Shown: positions 1 to 5,630, counted from the first letter of the stretch. The stretch: 11,043 nucleotides of DNA from Lachnospiraceae bacterium (GCA_022790905.1 JAAVYC010000112.1:1-11043); one strand, 5' to 3'. The notes: a model not told the origin generated them from the sequence alone. Made by a program: numbers and translations.

Positions 1-239
1 TGCAAAAATTGATATTCCACATAAATCTTCCCTGCTACCAATTTTGCTGTGGTTTCTTGTTTTTCATTGTCTACAATAATAGCTGTATCTTCTGCCTCTG
101 CCAATTGAAAATATTCTTTCAAATCAGCTTTTTCTTTCGATGGAATGTACCTCTCTATCACCGCTTTTCCTGCCAACATCAACACAACGACGACAACTAA
201 AAGCAGTACTGCAAGAATTGGCGATGTCTTTTTCTTCAT
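1..239 (-). CDS. N-terminal part of a membrane-anchored protein, probably GH18-family glycosidase (runs off left edge)
   Basis: Seventy-nine codons are visible before the gene leaves the window. The start is an ATG at 239-237 behind a GGGAGG ribosome binding site. The protein opens with MKKK and one hydrophobic segment (about residues 7-24), read as a signal-anchor or uncleaved signal peptide, so the rest should lie outside the cell. The next stretch includes ERYIPSKEKADLKEYF and a later KLVAGKIYVEY. This resembles the short stalk-like N-terminal region that precedes the glycosyl hydrolase 18 (chitinase/spore-cortex type) domain in Lachnospiraceae proteins. No catalytic domain is inside the window, so the GH18 call rests on remembered resemblance of the N-terminus only. 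Its upstream region has a promoter and lies behind a hairpin that ends the preceding gene. Confidence 0.6.
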   Translation of the reverse strand, partial: MKKKTSPILAVLLLVVVVVLMLAGKAVIERYIPSKEKADLKEYFQLAEAEDTAIIVDNEKQETTAKLVAGKIYVEYQFL

Positions 240-277
240 TTGTTTCCTCCCTTTACTGATATACGAACGTTCTTTAT

Positions 278-305
278 ATTGTACCATATCATTTTCAGAA
301 TGCAA
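278..305 (-). promoter_or_regulatory. Promoter of the leftmost gene
   Basis: On the minus strand, TTGCAT (305-300) and TACAAT (283-278) are separated by 16 bases. The TG just before TACAAT makes an extended -10. The predicted start is near 271, inside a perfect 8-base palindrome GAACGTTC (272-265). The coding start is 30 bases further on. Confidence 0.5.
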
Positions 306-321
306 AGATTTTCACAATTAT

Positions 322-357
322 AAAAGGGGAACATCTTTTTTCGACATTCCCCTTTTT
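322..357 (-). terminator. Hairpin terminator after the small 378-590 gene
   Basis: The 10-bp stem AAAAGGGGAA (322-331) / TTCCCCTTTT (347-356) has a 15-base loop. It lies just downstream of the minus-strand small gene and upstream of the promoter of the next minus-strand gene, which is where a terminator is expected. The T-run is short on both strands, so efficiency is uncertain. Confidence 0.55.
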
Positions 358-377
358 GCAGACATATCAGAATCTTA

Positions 378-590
378 TTATTGATTCGTTATTTTATCAA
401 AATGTATCTCCTGTAACACCCCCTCTTTGAAAATGTAATCCCGCATATAGTCAGATTCCTCATTGACGGTTATCGTCTGCATCACATTTTCCGGATTGCT
501 AACCTGTCCCTCAATCCAGATTCCGACTCCGCAGTCTTCTAATGTCTGAAGTTCCATAAACAACTTCCATTTTTCTTTTTCTGGCATCAT
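378..590 (-). CDS. Small acidic hypothetical protein, 70 aa
   Basis: I do not recognise this family. The 70-residue product is hydrophilic and acidic, with no membrane segment and no CxxC motif. It starts MMPEKEKWKLFMELQTLED and ends with EGVLQEIHFDKITNQ. The middle (GVGIWIEGQ, then YMRDYIFKEGVL) alternates hydrophobic and charged residues and looks like a short beta-rich fold. I chose the ATG at 590 because GAGG lies 6 bases upstream. An ATG at 602 and a TTG at 617 are in frame but worse placed. The codon pattern looks like real coding sequence, and a terminator-like hairpin follows. Upstream lies the possible structured RNA at 664-840, which could control it. Function unknown. Confidence 0.6.
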   Translation of the reverse strand: MMPEKEKWKLFMELQTLEDCGVGIWIEGQVSNPENVMQTITVNEESDYMRDYIFKEGVLQEIHFDKITNQ

Positions 591-642
591 TTCATTCCTC
601 ATTTCTCCCGATCCCAAAAGGATTTTCTCATTCGTGATATAC

Positions 643-664
643 TACAGACAATATTTTATCTGTA
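643..664. promoter_or_regulatory. 22-bp dyad, possible operator
   Basis: The inverted repeat TACAGA (643-648) / TCTGTA (659-664) is separated by 10 AT-rich bases. It lies about 53 bases upstream of the start of the small minus-strand gene, where its promoter would be. No good -35/-10 pair could be fixed here, so the operator reading is speculative. Confidence 0.25.
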
Positions 665-840
665 TAAAAAATGTTGAAACCTGCTCTGACGTTTCGGGCT
701 ACATTTATTTTCTTATCTTTTTTATCCCAATATCACCATATCCCTGCGTCATCTGCCGGTTTCAACCATTATAAATTGTTCTGTCTCACCTCTTTTCTTC
801 GTCCAAATGCGACGTTTCTTAGAGATTTCCTTTCTGACAA
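664..840 (-). ncRNA. Candidate structured RNA or attenuator ending in a terminator-like hairpin
   Basis: No convincing gene occupies 618-1125; this stretch shows structure instead. Read on the minus strand, the first domain nests three helices: TGTC/GACA (839-836 with 785-782), ATCTCT/AGAGGT (826-821 with 793-788) and CGTC/GACG (814-811 with 803-800). The last two are separated by a symmetric internal loop with AAGAAA on both sides. A second, long hairpin follows, pairing 766-755 with 684-673 (11 of 12 pairs). An AGA/GA internal loop then leads to TGACG/CGTCA (751-747 with 691-687) and GGG/CCC. The long hairpin is followed at once by ATTTTTTAT, as in an intrinsic terminator. It could be a stand-alone small RNA or a leader controlling the 378-590 gene. 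It matches no riboswitch class I can recall. No clear promoter was found. Confidence 0.35.
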
Positions 841-1125
841 ATACAATATAAATTCTTAAATTTAATTTTTTATCATTTTATATTGTTGGAAAATAATTCG
901 ATAAACAGGTTAAATGCCTGTCTTTAGATGTACATGCTTTGAACTCATGATAGAACCATGAACAGCATTGATTTACTTGTCACTTCATTCGAGTCTGCCT
1001 ACTTTAAGAATTTTCAAGAAAGGTATCTCATATCCTTTATATCACAGAGTCTTTTAAATGGCAACCTGTTTTCCTATTATTTTCAAAATTTTAAGACTAT
1101 AAAATCTCTTTTCCTTAAAATTACA

Positions 1126-1154
1126 TTTACATATTGAAAAGATTTGATTATAAT
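1126..1154 (+). promoter_or_regulatory. mecA promoter
   Basis: TTTACA (1126-1131) and a perfect TATAAT (1149-1154) are spaced by 17 bases, giving a predicted start near 1161. The 5' untranslated region would be about 40 bases and ends with AAAGGAAGTG as the ribosome binding site for the ATG at 1203. Confidence 0.75.
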
Positions 1155-1202
1155 AATAATGTCAATTACATTAGCTAAGTTTCTTATAAAGGAAGTGATT
1201 AT

Positions 1203-2006
1203 ATGAAAATAGAGAAAGTAAATGATAACCAGATTCGTTGTACTTTAACGAAGGAGGATCTCAATGATCGCCAATTAAAATTAAGTGAGTTAGCATATGG
1301 AACAGAAAAAGCAAAAATTCTTTTTCGGGACATGATGCAACAGGCTGCTTATGAATTTGGTTTTGAGGCAGAAGACATTCCTTTGATGATCGAAGCAATT
1401 CCACTATCTGCTGATACGATTATCTTAATCATAACCAAAGTAGAATATCCTGAAGAAATCGATACTCGCTTTTCTAAATTTTCAGAAGGAGATGAAAGTG
1501 ATTTTGATTCTTACCAACAGGATGGCACCAATGCTCCAGCGGAGAGCGCTGACGATATTTTAGGACTTTATAAAAAAATCCAAGAAGAACGTCAAAAAGC
1601 TGAAAAGGAACTGAAAAAGGTATCTGATTTTGTCCCTTTAGAGGCATCTGTTTCTTCTAAAAATAGTGCAACGAAAAAAGAACATCCAAAAGAACCTGTG
1701 GATGTTCTGACAGATATTACAAAATTATTTGTATTTCAAAATTTAGATGACGTTACTAAATTGGCTCATGTGTTAAATGGTTTCTACTACGAGCAGAATG
1801 ATTTATATAAAAATCTGACAACAAAAAAATTCTATCTGGTTATTCATAAGGGGAGTCATACCCCGGAAGACTTTAATAAAGTCTGTAATATTCTTTCCGA
1901 ATACGCATATCAGGAACGCTATTCGGACGCCGTAGGAGCATATTTTGAGGAACATTTTGAACCAATTGTATCTTCTAATGCACTCTCTGTTTTGGCAAAT
2001 CTATAA
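1203..2006 (+). CDS. mecA: Adaptor protein MecA (ClpC-type protease adaptor)
   Basis: The 267-residue protein fits the MecA/NegB family. In Bacillus its members deliver substrates such as ComK to the ClpC-ClpP protease and help ClpC oligomerise. The N-terminal substrate-binding part (about 1-85) starts MKIEKVNDNQIRCTLTKEDL and runs through FRDMMQQAAYEFGFEAEDIPLMIEAIPL to a beta strand, TIILIITKVE. A long charged linker follows (about 90-170, rich in E, K, S), containing a coiled-coil-like IQEERQKAEKELKKV. The C-terminal ClpC-binding part (about 172-265) has LFVFQNLDDVTKLAHVL, a YLVIHKG strand and ILSEYAYQERYS. It is longer than the roughly 220-residue Bacillus proteins, mainly in the linker. 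It has its own promoter and a terminator, so it is probably monocistronic. The substrate in this organism cannot be told from sequence. Confidence 0.85.
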   Translation: MKIEKVNDNQIRCTLTKEDLNDRQLKLSELAYGTEKAKILFRDMMQQAAYEFGFEAEDIPLMIEAIPLSADTIILIITKVEYPEEIDTRFSKFSEGDESDFDSYQQDGTNAPAESADDILGLYKKIQEERQKAEKELKKVSDFVPLEASVSSKNSATKKEHPKEPVDVLTDITKLFVFQNLDDVTKLAHVLNGFYYEQNDLYKNLTTKKFYLVIHKGSHTPEDFNKVCNILSEYAYQERYSDAVGAYFEEHFEPIVSSNALSVLANL

Positions 2007-2019
2007 TTTCAGAAAAAAT

Positions 2020-2063
2020 GGATGTCCCAAAAGTCACAAAACGACTTAAGGGACATTCTCTTT
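2020..2063. terminator. Two-way terminator between mecA and the DUF1858 gene
   Basis: ATGTCCC (2022-2028) pairs with GGGACAT (2050-2056), with an inner stem AAGTC/GACTT (2031-2035/2043-2047) and a 7-base loop. TCTCTTTT follows on the plus strand, and ATTTTTTC follows on the minus strand. It can therefore stop both converging genes. Confidence 0.75.
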
Positions 2064-2073
2064 TGATCCTCGC

Positions 2074-2280
2074 TTAACCCTGCTGTTCTAAAAAATTATT
2101 GATATCCTCTACCAATCCATCCGGATCTACTCCGTGAACCATTGCTGCTTCTTCGATACTCTCCATCTGAGCAGAAGGGCATCCAAGACAATGCATGCCG
2201 ATTCCTAAAAGAAGCGGCGCAATATTTTCATCAATCTGAAGTAATTCTCCTATCATTGTTGACTTTGTAATTTTTGCCAT
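2074..2280 (-). CDS. DUF1858 domain protein with CxxC motif
   Basis: The 68-residue protein consists of a single DUF1858 domain. It begins MAKITKSTMIGELLQIDENI and carries the family hallmark GMHCLGCPSAQMESIEEAAMVHG, with the Cys pair at residues 31 and 34. DUF1858 proteins are often annotated as disulfide oxidoreductase-like, and the domain also occurs as an N-terminal piece of redox proteins. Its biochemical role is not established. The Cys pair suggests thiol redox chemistry or metal/cluster binding. The ATG follows AGGAGGTG at suitable distance. It diverges from the first ferredoxin gene across a 199-base intergenic region, which suggests, but does not prove, a shared redox role. It has its own promoter and shares the terminator with mecA. 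Confidence 0.8.
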   Translation of the reverse strand: MAKITKSTMIGELLQIDENIAPLLLGIGMHCLGCPSAQMESIEEAAMVHGVDPDGLVEDINNFLEQQG

Positions 2281-2304
2281 CTGTCACACCTCCTATTTCT
2301 ATCC

Positions 2305-2357
2305 CTGTCTTTGACAGTTTCCTTCTGTAGTATAATACCATTTTATTCTTTTTTCAA
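2305..2357 (-). promoter_or_regulatory. Promoter and small leader hairpin of the DUF1858 gene
   Basis: TTGAAA (2357-2352) and TATACT (2334-2329) are 17 bases apart. Just downstream, the transcript contains a 5-bp hairpin CTGTC-AAA-GACAG (2317-2305) ahead of the ribosome binding site. The hairpin may be incidental. Confidence 0.65.
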
Positions 2358-2383
2358 TGCATTTTCTGTTTGAAGTTTTATAC

Positions 2384-2412
2384 TTGTGTTTCCCTAACTT
2401 TTATAATAGAAT
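2384..2412 (+). promoter_or_regulatory. Promoter of ferredoxin gene 1
   Basis: TTGTGT (2384-2389) and TAGAAT (2407-2412) are 17 bases apart. An alternative TATAAT at 2402-2407 lacks a well spaced -35. The choice is supported by the second ferredoxin gene, whose homologous upstream region has the same layout. TTTGAAGT upstream and TTCTGCGA downstream of the core are also shared by the two copies. Confidence 0.55.
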
Positions 2413-2479
2413 ATGACTAGTTATAAAAATAAATTTTCTGCGAAGATAAAATTCTATGAAACAGAAGGAGGAACATAAA

Positions 2480-2665
2480 ATGGGAGAAATAGGCTCTTTA
2501 TTTGTAATTACAGATGCCTGTATCGCTTGCGGCACTTGTGAAAGTGTCTGTCCAGTAGGCGCTATTTCTGCAGCAGGTGATAAATATGAGATTGATGATT
2601 CTACCTGTCTTGCATGCGGTACTTGTGTTGTTACTTGTCCGGTAGAAGCCATTGAAGGTAAATAA
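2480..2665 (+). CDS. 2[4Fe-4S] ferredoxin, copy 1
   Basis: The 61-residue protein carries two CxxCxxCxxxCP motifs, with cysteines at 14, 17, 20, 24 and 43, 46, 49, 53. Each motif supplies three ligands to one [4Fe-4S] cluster and the fourth to the other, the classic bacterial-type low-potential electron carrier of the cytoplasm. Compared with copy 2 it has a 5-residue extension (MGEIGSLF in place of MAY) and is 68% identical over the aligned 53 residues. The ATG at 2480 is chosen because GGAGG lies 8 bases upstream. An in-frame ATG at 2456 precedes that site and lacks one of its own. Likely partners are pyruvate:ferredoxin oxidoreductase, hydrogenase or Rnf, but none is encoded here. Promoter and terminator make it a separate transcription unit. 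Confidence 0.93.
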   Translation: MGEIGSLFVITDACIACGTCESVCPVGAISAAGDKYEIDDSTCLACGTCVVTCPVEAIEGK

Positions 2666-2680
2666 ATTTTACCTTTTTAT
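2655..2680 (+). terminator. Terminator of ferredoxin gene 1
   Basis: The 8-bp stem AAGGTAAA (2655-2662) / TTTACCTT (2668-2675) has a 5-base loop and a run of T. The upstream arm lies in the last codons and the stop codon falls in the loop, so the terminator overlaps the end of the gene. Confidence 0.65.
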
Positions 2681-2705
2681 ATTTCATATTTGAAGTATTT
2701 TACAC

Positions 2706-2734
2706 TTGTATTTCACTAATTTTTGTAATAAAAT
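2706..2734 (+). promoter_or_regulatory. Promoter of ferredoxin gene 2
   Basis: TTGTAT (2706-2711) and TAAAAT (2729-2734) are 17 bases apart. The segment 2704-2741 matches 2382-2419 upstream of copy 1 at 32 of 38 positions, so both genes carry copies of one promoter. Confidence 0.6.
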
Positions 2735-2793
2735 GTGACTAAGCGTAGAGAATTCTGCGACAATGAATTTAATCAAACAAGGAGGAAAGAAAA

Positions 2794-2964
2794 ATGGCAT
2801 ATGTAATTACAGATGCTTGTGTGAGCTGCGGTACTTGCGAAGGCGCCTGTCCAGTAGGTGCTATTTCTGCAGGTGATGGTAAATATGAAATCGATGCTTC
2901 CACATGTGTAAGTTGTGGTACTTGTGAAGGTGCCTGCCCTACCGGTGCTATCGAGCCTGAATGA
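2794..2964 (+). CDS. 2[4Fe-4S] clostridial ferredoxin, copy 2
   Basis: The 56-residue protein has exactly the length and layout of the classic Clostridium ferredoxin: MAYVITDAC at the start and cysteines at 9, 12, 15, 19 and 38, 41, 44, 48, binding two [4Fe-4S] clusters. It serves as a soluble low-potential electron carrier in fermentative metabolism. The two cluster-binding halves are almost identical, CVSCGTCEGACP twice followed by VGAI or TGAI, so the ancestral internal duplication is unusually visible. The ATG follows GGAGG with 8 bases between. It is a tandem paralogue of the preceding gene with a matching promoter. It ends in a strong terminator. The acidic residues between and after the motifs are typical of the family. 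Confidence 0.95.
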   Translation: MAYVITDACVSCGTCEGACPVGAISAGDGKYEIDASTCVSCGTCEGACPTGAIEPE

Positions 2965-2987
2965 TCGTTTGTACACACGTACATATT

Positions 2988-3023
2988 AAATAAAACCGTC
3001 ACGATTGTGACGGTTTTATTTTT
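2988..3023. terminator. Strong terminator between ferredoxin 2 and the MerR-type gene
   Basis: The 13-bp perfect stem ATAAAACCGTCAC (2990-3002) / GTGACGGTTTTAT (3007-3019) has a GATT loop and is followed by TTTT. The A-rich 5' flank gives a weaker T-run on the other strand, so it may also serve the converging minus-strand gene. Confidence 0.85.
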
Positions 3024-3059
3024 ACAAGACGAAAAACCTCCTGGCTTTTCATTTTTGAA

Positions 3060-3695
3060 TCAGATCGTTTTCGGCTGCAATGATTTATCTTTTTTGGATT
3101 TTTGAAAGAGTTTTCTGGATTTATAATGCTGACGAATCGCCTCATCCAACTTCCGATAATGTTCCTCTGCCATCTCTTCCTGTTCCCGCATCAGATAATT
3201 CATTTCCTTTAAAACTTTTTCTCCTACATGCTCTCCCACAGAGATTCCCAATGCCTGATTATTCTCTTCAATTGCTTTTTTCACAATATCTGTCATGAGA
3301 TTTTGGAATTGCTCCATCTTCTCCTCTGCTCTTGCCTGTACGATTTGACTCTGTGTCACCAAACTTTGCACTTTCTCTTCCTGATCTTGGGCTACAGGAG
3401 CTTTTTCTTTCGGTACAATATGGATTTTTTGTTTAGCACTTTCTTCCTTTTCCTCTGATTCTACAAAAGGCTTGTCCTCCTGTAATAACATTTTTATTGC
3501 TTTTAGTTGATATCCTTTTTCTTTTAAGGCTTTTATCTTCCGAAATTGCTCAATATTTTCTTCCGTATAATACCGGTGTCCCAATTCATTCCTTGGAACT
3601 TTCAAATCCAGTTCTTCTTCCCAGTAACGTAATACATGAGATTCCACGTCAATCATTTGTGCGGCATCTGAAATTATGTAACGTACTTTTTCCAA
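3060..3695 (-). CDS. MerR-type DNA-binding protein with coiled coil (RacA-like layout)
   Basis: The 211-residue protein has an N-terminal MerR-type winged helix-turn-helix (about 4-72): YIISDAAQMIDVESHVLRYW, then RNELGHRYYTEENIEQF and IKALKEKGYQLKAIKMLL. A charged linker follows (about 75-105). A long helical stretch (about 108-195), rich in E, K and Q, is predicted to form a coiled coil, and the basic tail ends KSKKDKSLQPKTI. No ligand-binding domain or conserved metal cysteines are visible. The start is a TTG at 3695 behind AGGAGG; no better ATG exists. Clostridial homologues are called MerR-family regulators. HTH plus coiled coil also matches RacA, which anchors chromosome origins in Bacillus, but that role is inference. 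It lies behind dnaB with its own promoter. Confidence 0.75.
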   Translation of the reverse strand: MEKVRYIISDAAQMIDVESHVLRYWEEELDLKVPRNELGHRYYTEENIEQFRKIKALKEKGYQLKAIKMLLQEDKPFVESEEKEESAKQKIHIVPKEKAPVAQDQEEKVQSLVTQSQIVQARAEEKMEQFQNLMTDIVKKAIEENNQALGISVGEHVGEKVLKEMNYLMREQEEMAEEHYRKLDEAIRQHYKSRKLFQKSKKDKSLQPKTI

Positions 3696-3726
3696 CTATT
3701 TTACCTCCTATGCAGTCTCTGATTTT

Positions 3727-3754
3727 ATTATAACAAAGCCCGGAATCTTTACAA
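3727..3754 (-). promoter_or_regulatory. Promoter of the MerR-type gene
   Basis: TTGTAA (3754-3749) and a perfect TATAAT (3732-3727) are separated by 16 bases. Together with the terminator behind dnaB, this makes the MerR-type gene a separate unit. Confidence 0.6.
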
Positions 3755-3781
3755 GAATTTTTCATCGAGCGGAAATGACAG

Positions 3782-3818
3782 AAAAAAACAGATATCACCA
3801 AAATGCCGGCAATATCTG
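3782..3818 (-). terminator. Terminator of the gdpP-rplI-dnaB unit
   Basis: On the minus strand CAGATAT pairs with ATATCTG (3818-3812 with 3795-3789), continued by a weaker inner TGCC/GGTG stem. A run of seven T (3788-3782) follows. It lies 16 bases after the dnaB stop codon. Confidence 0.75.
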
Positions 3819-3833
3819 CATCATTCATTCTTT

Positions 3834-5168
3834 TTATCTCTTTTCCATATTGGCAAATTTTGTGTATTGTGGCAACCATACCAGATTTACGGTTCCAATT
3901 GGACCGTTTCTCTGTTTTGCGATATTGATCTCCGCAATACCCTTCATATCACTGTCTTTGTTATAATAGTCATCACGATAGATAAACATGACAACATCGG
4001 CATCCTGCTCAATCGCACCGGACTCACGCAAATCTGAGAGCATGGGACGATGTTCCGGTCTCTGTTCCACAGCACGACTCAACTGAGAAAGTGCGATGAC
4101 AGGAACATTCAATTCTCTTGCTAAAGATTTCAGAGAGCGGGAAATATCAGAGATCTCTTGTTGCCTTGAATCTGTATTTCTGCCAGAACCTGACATCAAC
4201 TGCAAATAATCAATGATAATCAATTTCAGATCGTGTTCCAATTTATATTTTCTACATTTACTCCTAAGCTCCGATATAGAAATACTCGGTGTATCATCAA
4301 TAATTAATTTGGATTTTCCGATTATACCGGCTCCCTCAATCAACTTTTCCCAATCGGAATCCGCCAAATTTCCAGATCGCAAAAGCTGCGCATCTACATG
4401 AGATTCCAACGCAAAAAGACGATTCACCAACTGTTCTCTTGACATCTCCAGACTAAATATTGCAGTACATTCATCTTCATGAAAGGCCACATATTGTGCA
4501 ATATTTAGGACAAACGCCGTCTTTCCCATAGATGGTCTTGCCGCTACTAAGATTAAATCTGAAGGTTGAAGTCCAGATGTTTTATAATCTAAATCTATAA
4601 ACCCTGTCGGGATTCCCGTCACATTTCCTTTGATCTTAGCCGCCTTTTCTATTCTCTCAAGGGCATCTAGCACAATTTTCTTGATTGGAACATAATCTCC
4701 GCCACCCTGGCTTTGCAACAAATCAAAGATGTTCTTCTCTGTATCTGCGAGAATGTCTTCCACGGGCTCTGTCTGAGCGTATGCTGCATTCTCGATGCCC
4801 TCTGTCGTTCGGATTAAATTTCTAAGTAAAGATTTTTCTTTTACAATATTTGCATAATGCCTGACGTTTGCTGATGTCGGCACAGACGCTACTAAATCTG
4901 CCACGTACTCAAGGCTGCTAATTTCCGGAGGAACACTCTTTTCTTTCAGACGATTTTGCAATGTCACCAAGTCTACCGGTTTTCCGTCATTAAATAAATC
5001 CAGCATTGCCTCAAATAAAACGCCATATTGCTTGTGATAAAAATCTTCTTCCGTTAAAATTTCCGAAGCTGCCATAATTGCCTCGCGATCCATGATCATA
5101 GATCCGACCACTGATTGCTCTGCCTCTAAACTATTCGGCATAACTCTCTTTATTATGGTTTCTTCCAT
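3834..5168 (-). CDS. dnaB: Replicative DNA helicase DnaB (DnaC in Bacillus naming)
   Basis: The 444-residue, full-length hexameric 5'-3' helicase unwinds DNA at the replication fork. The N-terminal DnaB domain (about 8-115) starts with PNSLEAEQSVVGSMI. After a linker helix, the RecA-like ATPase domain (about 180-444) shows Walker A RPSMGKT (211-217), catalytic Glu in FSLEMS (about 238-243), Walker B LIIIDYLQLM (316-325) and the SQLSRAVEQRP segment (361-371). SDLRESGAIEQDADVV (378-393) and the arginine-finger-like KQRNGPIGTV (418-427) follow. Every hallmark is intact and no intein interrupts the gene. The ATG follows GAGGAG. It starts 15 bases after rplI, so it is the last gene of gdpP-rplI-dnaB, the usual Firmicutes order. 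Confidence 0.97.
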   Translation of the reverse strand: MEETIIKRVMPNSLEAEQSVVGSMIMDREAIMAASEILTEEDFYHKQYGVLFEAMLDLFNDGKPVDLVTLQNRLKEKSVPPEISSLEYVADLVASVPTSANVRHYANIVKEKSLLRNLIRTTEGIENAAYAQTEPVEDILADTEKNIFDLLQSQGGGDYVPIKKIVLDALERIEKAAKIKGNVTGIPTGFIDLDYKTSGLQPSDLILVAARPSMGKTAFVLNIAQYVAFHEDECTAIFSLEMSREQLVNRLFALESHVDAQLLRSGNLADSDWEKLIEGAGIIGKSKLIIDDTPSISISELRSKCRKYKLEHDLKLIIIDYLQLMSGSGRNTDSRQQEISDISRSLKSLARELNVPVIALSQLSRAVEQRPEHRPMLSDLRESGAIEQDADVVMFIYRDDYYNKDSDMKGIAEINIAKQRNGPIGTVNLVWLPQYTKFANMEKR

Positions 5169-5183
5169 CAGAAATCTCCTCTT

Positions 5184-5630
5184 TTACTCTTCCACCACTC
5201 TCACTCGGAGTGTTCCTGTCACTTTTGGATGAAGTTTAATCGGCACATCTTGATAACCAAGAGATTTAATTGGCTCTTCTAACTGCATTTTCTTTTTGTC
5301 AAGTGCTAATCCTATCTGGGCTTTCGCTGCAGCAGCAATCTCTTTTGTGGAAACAGAACCGAACATTTTTCCCTCTTCTCCAGTCTTAATCTTCACTTCT
5401 ACGACTTTATCCTCTAAATCTTTTGCAAGTGCTTGCGCTTTTTCCAAATTTTCCTGTGCTATTTTATCTGCATGTTGGTTTTGTAATTTCAAATCATTCA
5501 GATTCTTTGGTGTCGCTTCTACACCGAGCTTTTTCGGAAGAATCATATTACGGGCATAGCCTGCGCTGACTTCCACAATTTCCCCCTTTTTTCCCAATGA
5601 CTTTACATCTTCTAATAAAATAATCTTCAT
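5184..5630 (-). CDS. rplI: 50S ribosomal protein bL9
   Basis: The 148-residue protein has the normal length for bL9. The N-terminal rRNA-binding domain starts MKIILLEDVKSLGKKGEIVE and contains the signature VSAGYARNMILPKKLGVEAT. A long charged connecting helix follows (about 42-75), then the C-terminal domain with GEEGKMFGSVSTKEIA. bL9 bridges neighbouring ribosomes and supports translational fidelity. Its ATG shares one base with the gdpP stop codon (TAATG), and the ribosome binding site AAGGAGA lies in the last codons of gdpP, so translation of the two is probably coupled. dnaB follows after 15 bases. Confidence 0.97.
   Translation of the reverse strand: MKIILLEDVKSLGKKGEIVEVSAGYARNMILPKKLGVEATPKNLNDLKLQNQHADKIAQENLEKAQALAKDLEDKVVEVKIKTGEEGKMFGSVSTKEIAAAAKAQIGLALDKKKMQLEEPIKSLGYQDVPIKLHPKVTGTLRVRVVEE

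Noticed and set aside
265..272. LexA (SOS) box at GAACGTTC
   Set aside because: Gram-positive LexA sites need about four bases between GAAC and GTTC; here there are none.
9..384. Plus-strand reading frames at the left edge
   Set aside because: They lie opposite the minus-strand gene with a good start, ribosome binding site and signal-anchor, and they have no ribosome binding sites of their own.
671..859. Plus-strand reading frame of 62 codons in the mecA upstream region
   Set aside because: It has no ribosome binding site and an odd composition rich in F, S and L, and it lies on the complement of a region that folds well on the minus strand.
900..965. Small hairpins ACAGG/CCTGT (905-921) and TCATG/CATGA (945-961)
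   Set aside because: Five-base stems are expected by chance in AT-rich intergenic DNA, and they lack a T-run or conserved motif.
860..1020. Possible decayed coding remnant on the minus strand
   Set aside because: Translation in all frames is broken by frequent stops, and no recognisable protein motif remains.
2456..2479. Upstream in-frame ATG giving ferredoxin 1 an 8-residue extension
   Set aside because: The strong GGAGG lies between this ATG and the one at 2480, and the extension has no family support.
2401..3002. Minus-strand reading frames of 67-83 codons with repeated TGQ/SQVPQ patterns opposite the ferredoxins
   Set aside because: The repeats mirror the cysteine motifs on the other strand, and no start site of quality is present. 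They are shadows of the ferredoxin genes.
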